Assembly (NCBI GenBank): GCA_938029995.1
Contig: CALHGI010000442.1
Span: 1-6,706, forward strand
Length of the DNA stretch: 6,706 nt
Source of the DNA: an uncultured cyanobacterium
GTDB taxonomy: Bacteria; Cyanobacteriota; Cyanobacteriia; Phormidesmidales; Phormidesmidaceae
Direction of reading: 5' to 3'
Below the pieces are notes generated by a model. It searched no databases. It was not told the origin of the DNA and was given only the letters and a program-made list of their open reading frames with translations. The number at the start of each line of letters is the position of its first letter. The first letter of the stretch is position 1. The translations under genes and the position numbers were made by a program. Below are positions 5,861-6,706 of the stretch, in pieces.

Positions 5861-6706
5861 ATGAGTTGCTTAAAGCGAGTATTTTATGTTGGCATTTTCC
5901 CGGTGGCCTTAGGGGTAGCGGCTTGGCAAGGTTGGTCTTGGTGGAGCTGGGCCCAACGCCCCGTATTGGTGAGCGATGTGGCCCAACCGGTGCAAATTCA
6001 AATTCCCACCGGGACCGCATCCCAACAAATTGGTCAAGACTTAGAGGCCGCAGGGTTGATCCGCTCCACCACAGCCTGGAAAGTTTGGCATCGCCTCCAG
6101 GGATTTAAAAAACGAGAGGGGGGGCTTCAAGCTGGGACCTATTCCCTATCGCCCACCCAAACCCTGCCAGAAATTGCGGATCAAATTTGGACTGGAGACG
6201 TGGTCCAAACCAGTTTTACAATTCCCGAGGGGTGGAATCGCTCCCAGATAGCAGAGGCCCTGGATGCCCAAGGGTTAGTCGACGCCGATGAGTTCCTCCG
6301 CTCCACCGAAACCATTCCCTATGCCCAGTTTCCATGGTTGCCCCAGGGATTGCCACATCTAGAAGGCTTTCTCTATCCAGATACCTATTCCATTCCCAGC
6401 GAGCAAATTGATGCCGACGGCATCGTGGATGTGATGCTGCTGAGGTTCGAGCAGGTGGCCCTACCGGCCTACCAGCAAGCGACCAGTGCCTACTCCCTAT
6501 TGGAATGGGTCAACCTAGCCAGCATCGTTGAAAAAGAATCGGTGGTGGCCGAAGAGCGGGATACCATTGCCGGCGTGTTTGCGCGCCGCCTGCGGGAAGG
6601 CATTAGCCTAGGTTCGGACCCCACGGTGGAATATGGCCTGGGGGTAACCCAAACCCCTGAAAGTCCGCTGACCTTAGCCCAGGTCAATACCCCCAACCCT
6701 TACAAT
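5861..6706 (+). CDS. mltG: Endolytic murein transglycosylase MltG (3' end beyond window)
   Basis: The frame from the ATG at 5861 stays open to the right edge, giving 282 residues; roughly 60-90 should be missing. MltG is an inner-membrane protein that cuts nascent glycan strands in the periplasm, leaving a 1,6-anhydro end and so setting strand length. A short Lys/Arg N-terminus precedes one membrane helix (about 7-31, Trp-rich at its end), giving an N-in, periplasmic topology. Residues about 43-110 form the LysM-like domain (IPTGTASQQIGQDLEAAGLI). The YceG/MltG domain has FTIPEGW (119-125), EGFLYPDTY (168-176), LASIVEKES (219-227), IAGVFARRL (236-244) and SDPTVEYGLG (252-261). E224 in the IVEKE motif is the family's catalytic glutamate. 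The window ends within the conserved PYNTY motif (NPYN). A TTG at 5846 is an in-frame alternative start, but the ATG fits the family better. No Shine-Dalgarno is visible. Confidence 0.95.
   Translation, partial: MSCLKRVFYVGIFPVALGVAAWQGWSWWSWAQRPVLVSDVAQPVQIQIPTGTASQQIGQDLEAAGLIRSTTAWKVWHRLQGFKKREGGLQAGTYSLSPTQTLPEIADQIWTGDVVQTSFTIPEGWNRSQIAEALDAQGLVDADEFLRSTETIPYAQFPWLPQGLPHLEGFLYPDTYSIPSEQIDADGIVDVMLLRFEQVALPAYQQATSAYSLLEWVNLASIVEKESVVAEERDTIAGVFARRLREGISLGSDPTVEYGLGVTQTPESPLTLAQVNTPNPYN

Noticed and set aside
5866..6108. 80-residue plus-strand frame at the start of mltG
   Set aside because: It is read in another frame across the mltG membrane helix and LysM-like region; the 5861 frame has all the MltG motifs.
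6490..6696. Minus-strand frame opposite mltG
   Set aside because: Antisense to the catalytic region of mltG, Arg/Ser-rich with no domain.

Overview
The window looks like ordinary chromosomal DNA from a cyanobacterium with an NDH-1 photosynthetic electron-flow system. Three things support this. It carries a CRR6-type NDH-1 maturation factor and a DUF3727 protein, both cyanobacteria/chloroplast families. It has two copies of the HIP1 octamer GCGATCGC, where chance predicts about 0.1 in this length. The gene order GNAT - ruvX - DUF3727 - mltG is, from memory, a common cyanobacterial arrangement. Base composition and codon use look even across the window. I see no insertion sequence, integrase, tRNA, rRNA or CRISPR array. 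A thin-filament (Leptolyngbya-like) lineage is a guess only.

Layout. Positions 1-114 hold the probable 3' end of an unidentified plus-strand gene. Positions 161-380 hold five tandem copies of a 44-bp unit, with a probable decayed sixth copy just before. The last unit runs into the 3' end of wecB, a minus-strand UDP-GlcNAc 2-epimerase (348-1463), and supplies its last codons and stop. A 178-bp divergent spacer with a perfect 13-bp tandem duplication separates wecB from the plus-strand crr6 gene (1642-2106). After a 162-bp spacer comes a plus-strand run: a membrane-anchored CofE-like (F420-0:glutamyl ligase family) protein (2269-3441), a two-domain GNAT-like protein (3465-4637), ruvX (4649-5065), a DUF3727 protein (5147-5716) and mltG (5861 to the right edge, incomplete).

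How the genes fit together. The spacings of 23 and 11 bp make cofE-like - GNAT - ruvX a likely single transcription unit. DUF3727 (81 bp further) and mltG (144 bp further) may be read through or have their own promoters. The cargo is mixed: cell-envelope sugar supply (wecB), photosynthetic complex assembly (crr6), RNA/DNA housekeeping (ruvX) and peptidoglycan strand termination (mltG). The order ruvX - small DUF1292-like protein - mltG also occurs in Firmicutes, which suggests an old functional tie.

No clearly new multi-gene system is visible. The observations most worth a second look are the wecB-end tandem array, the membrane-anchored CofE-like protein of unknown substrate, and the apparent internal duplication in the DUF3727 protein.
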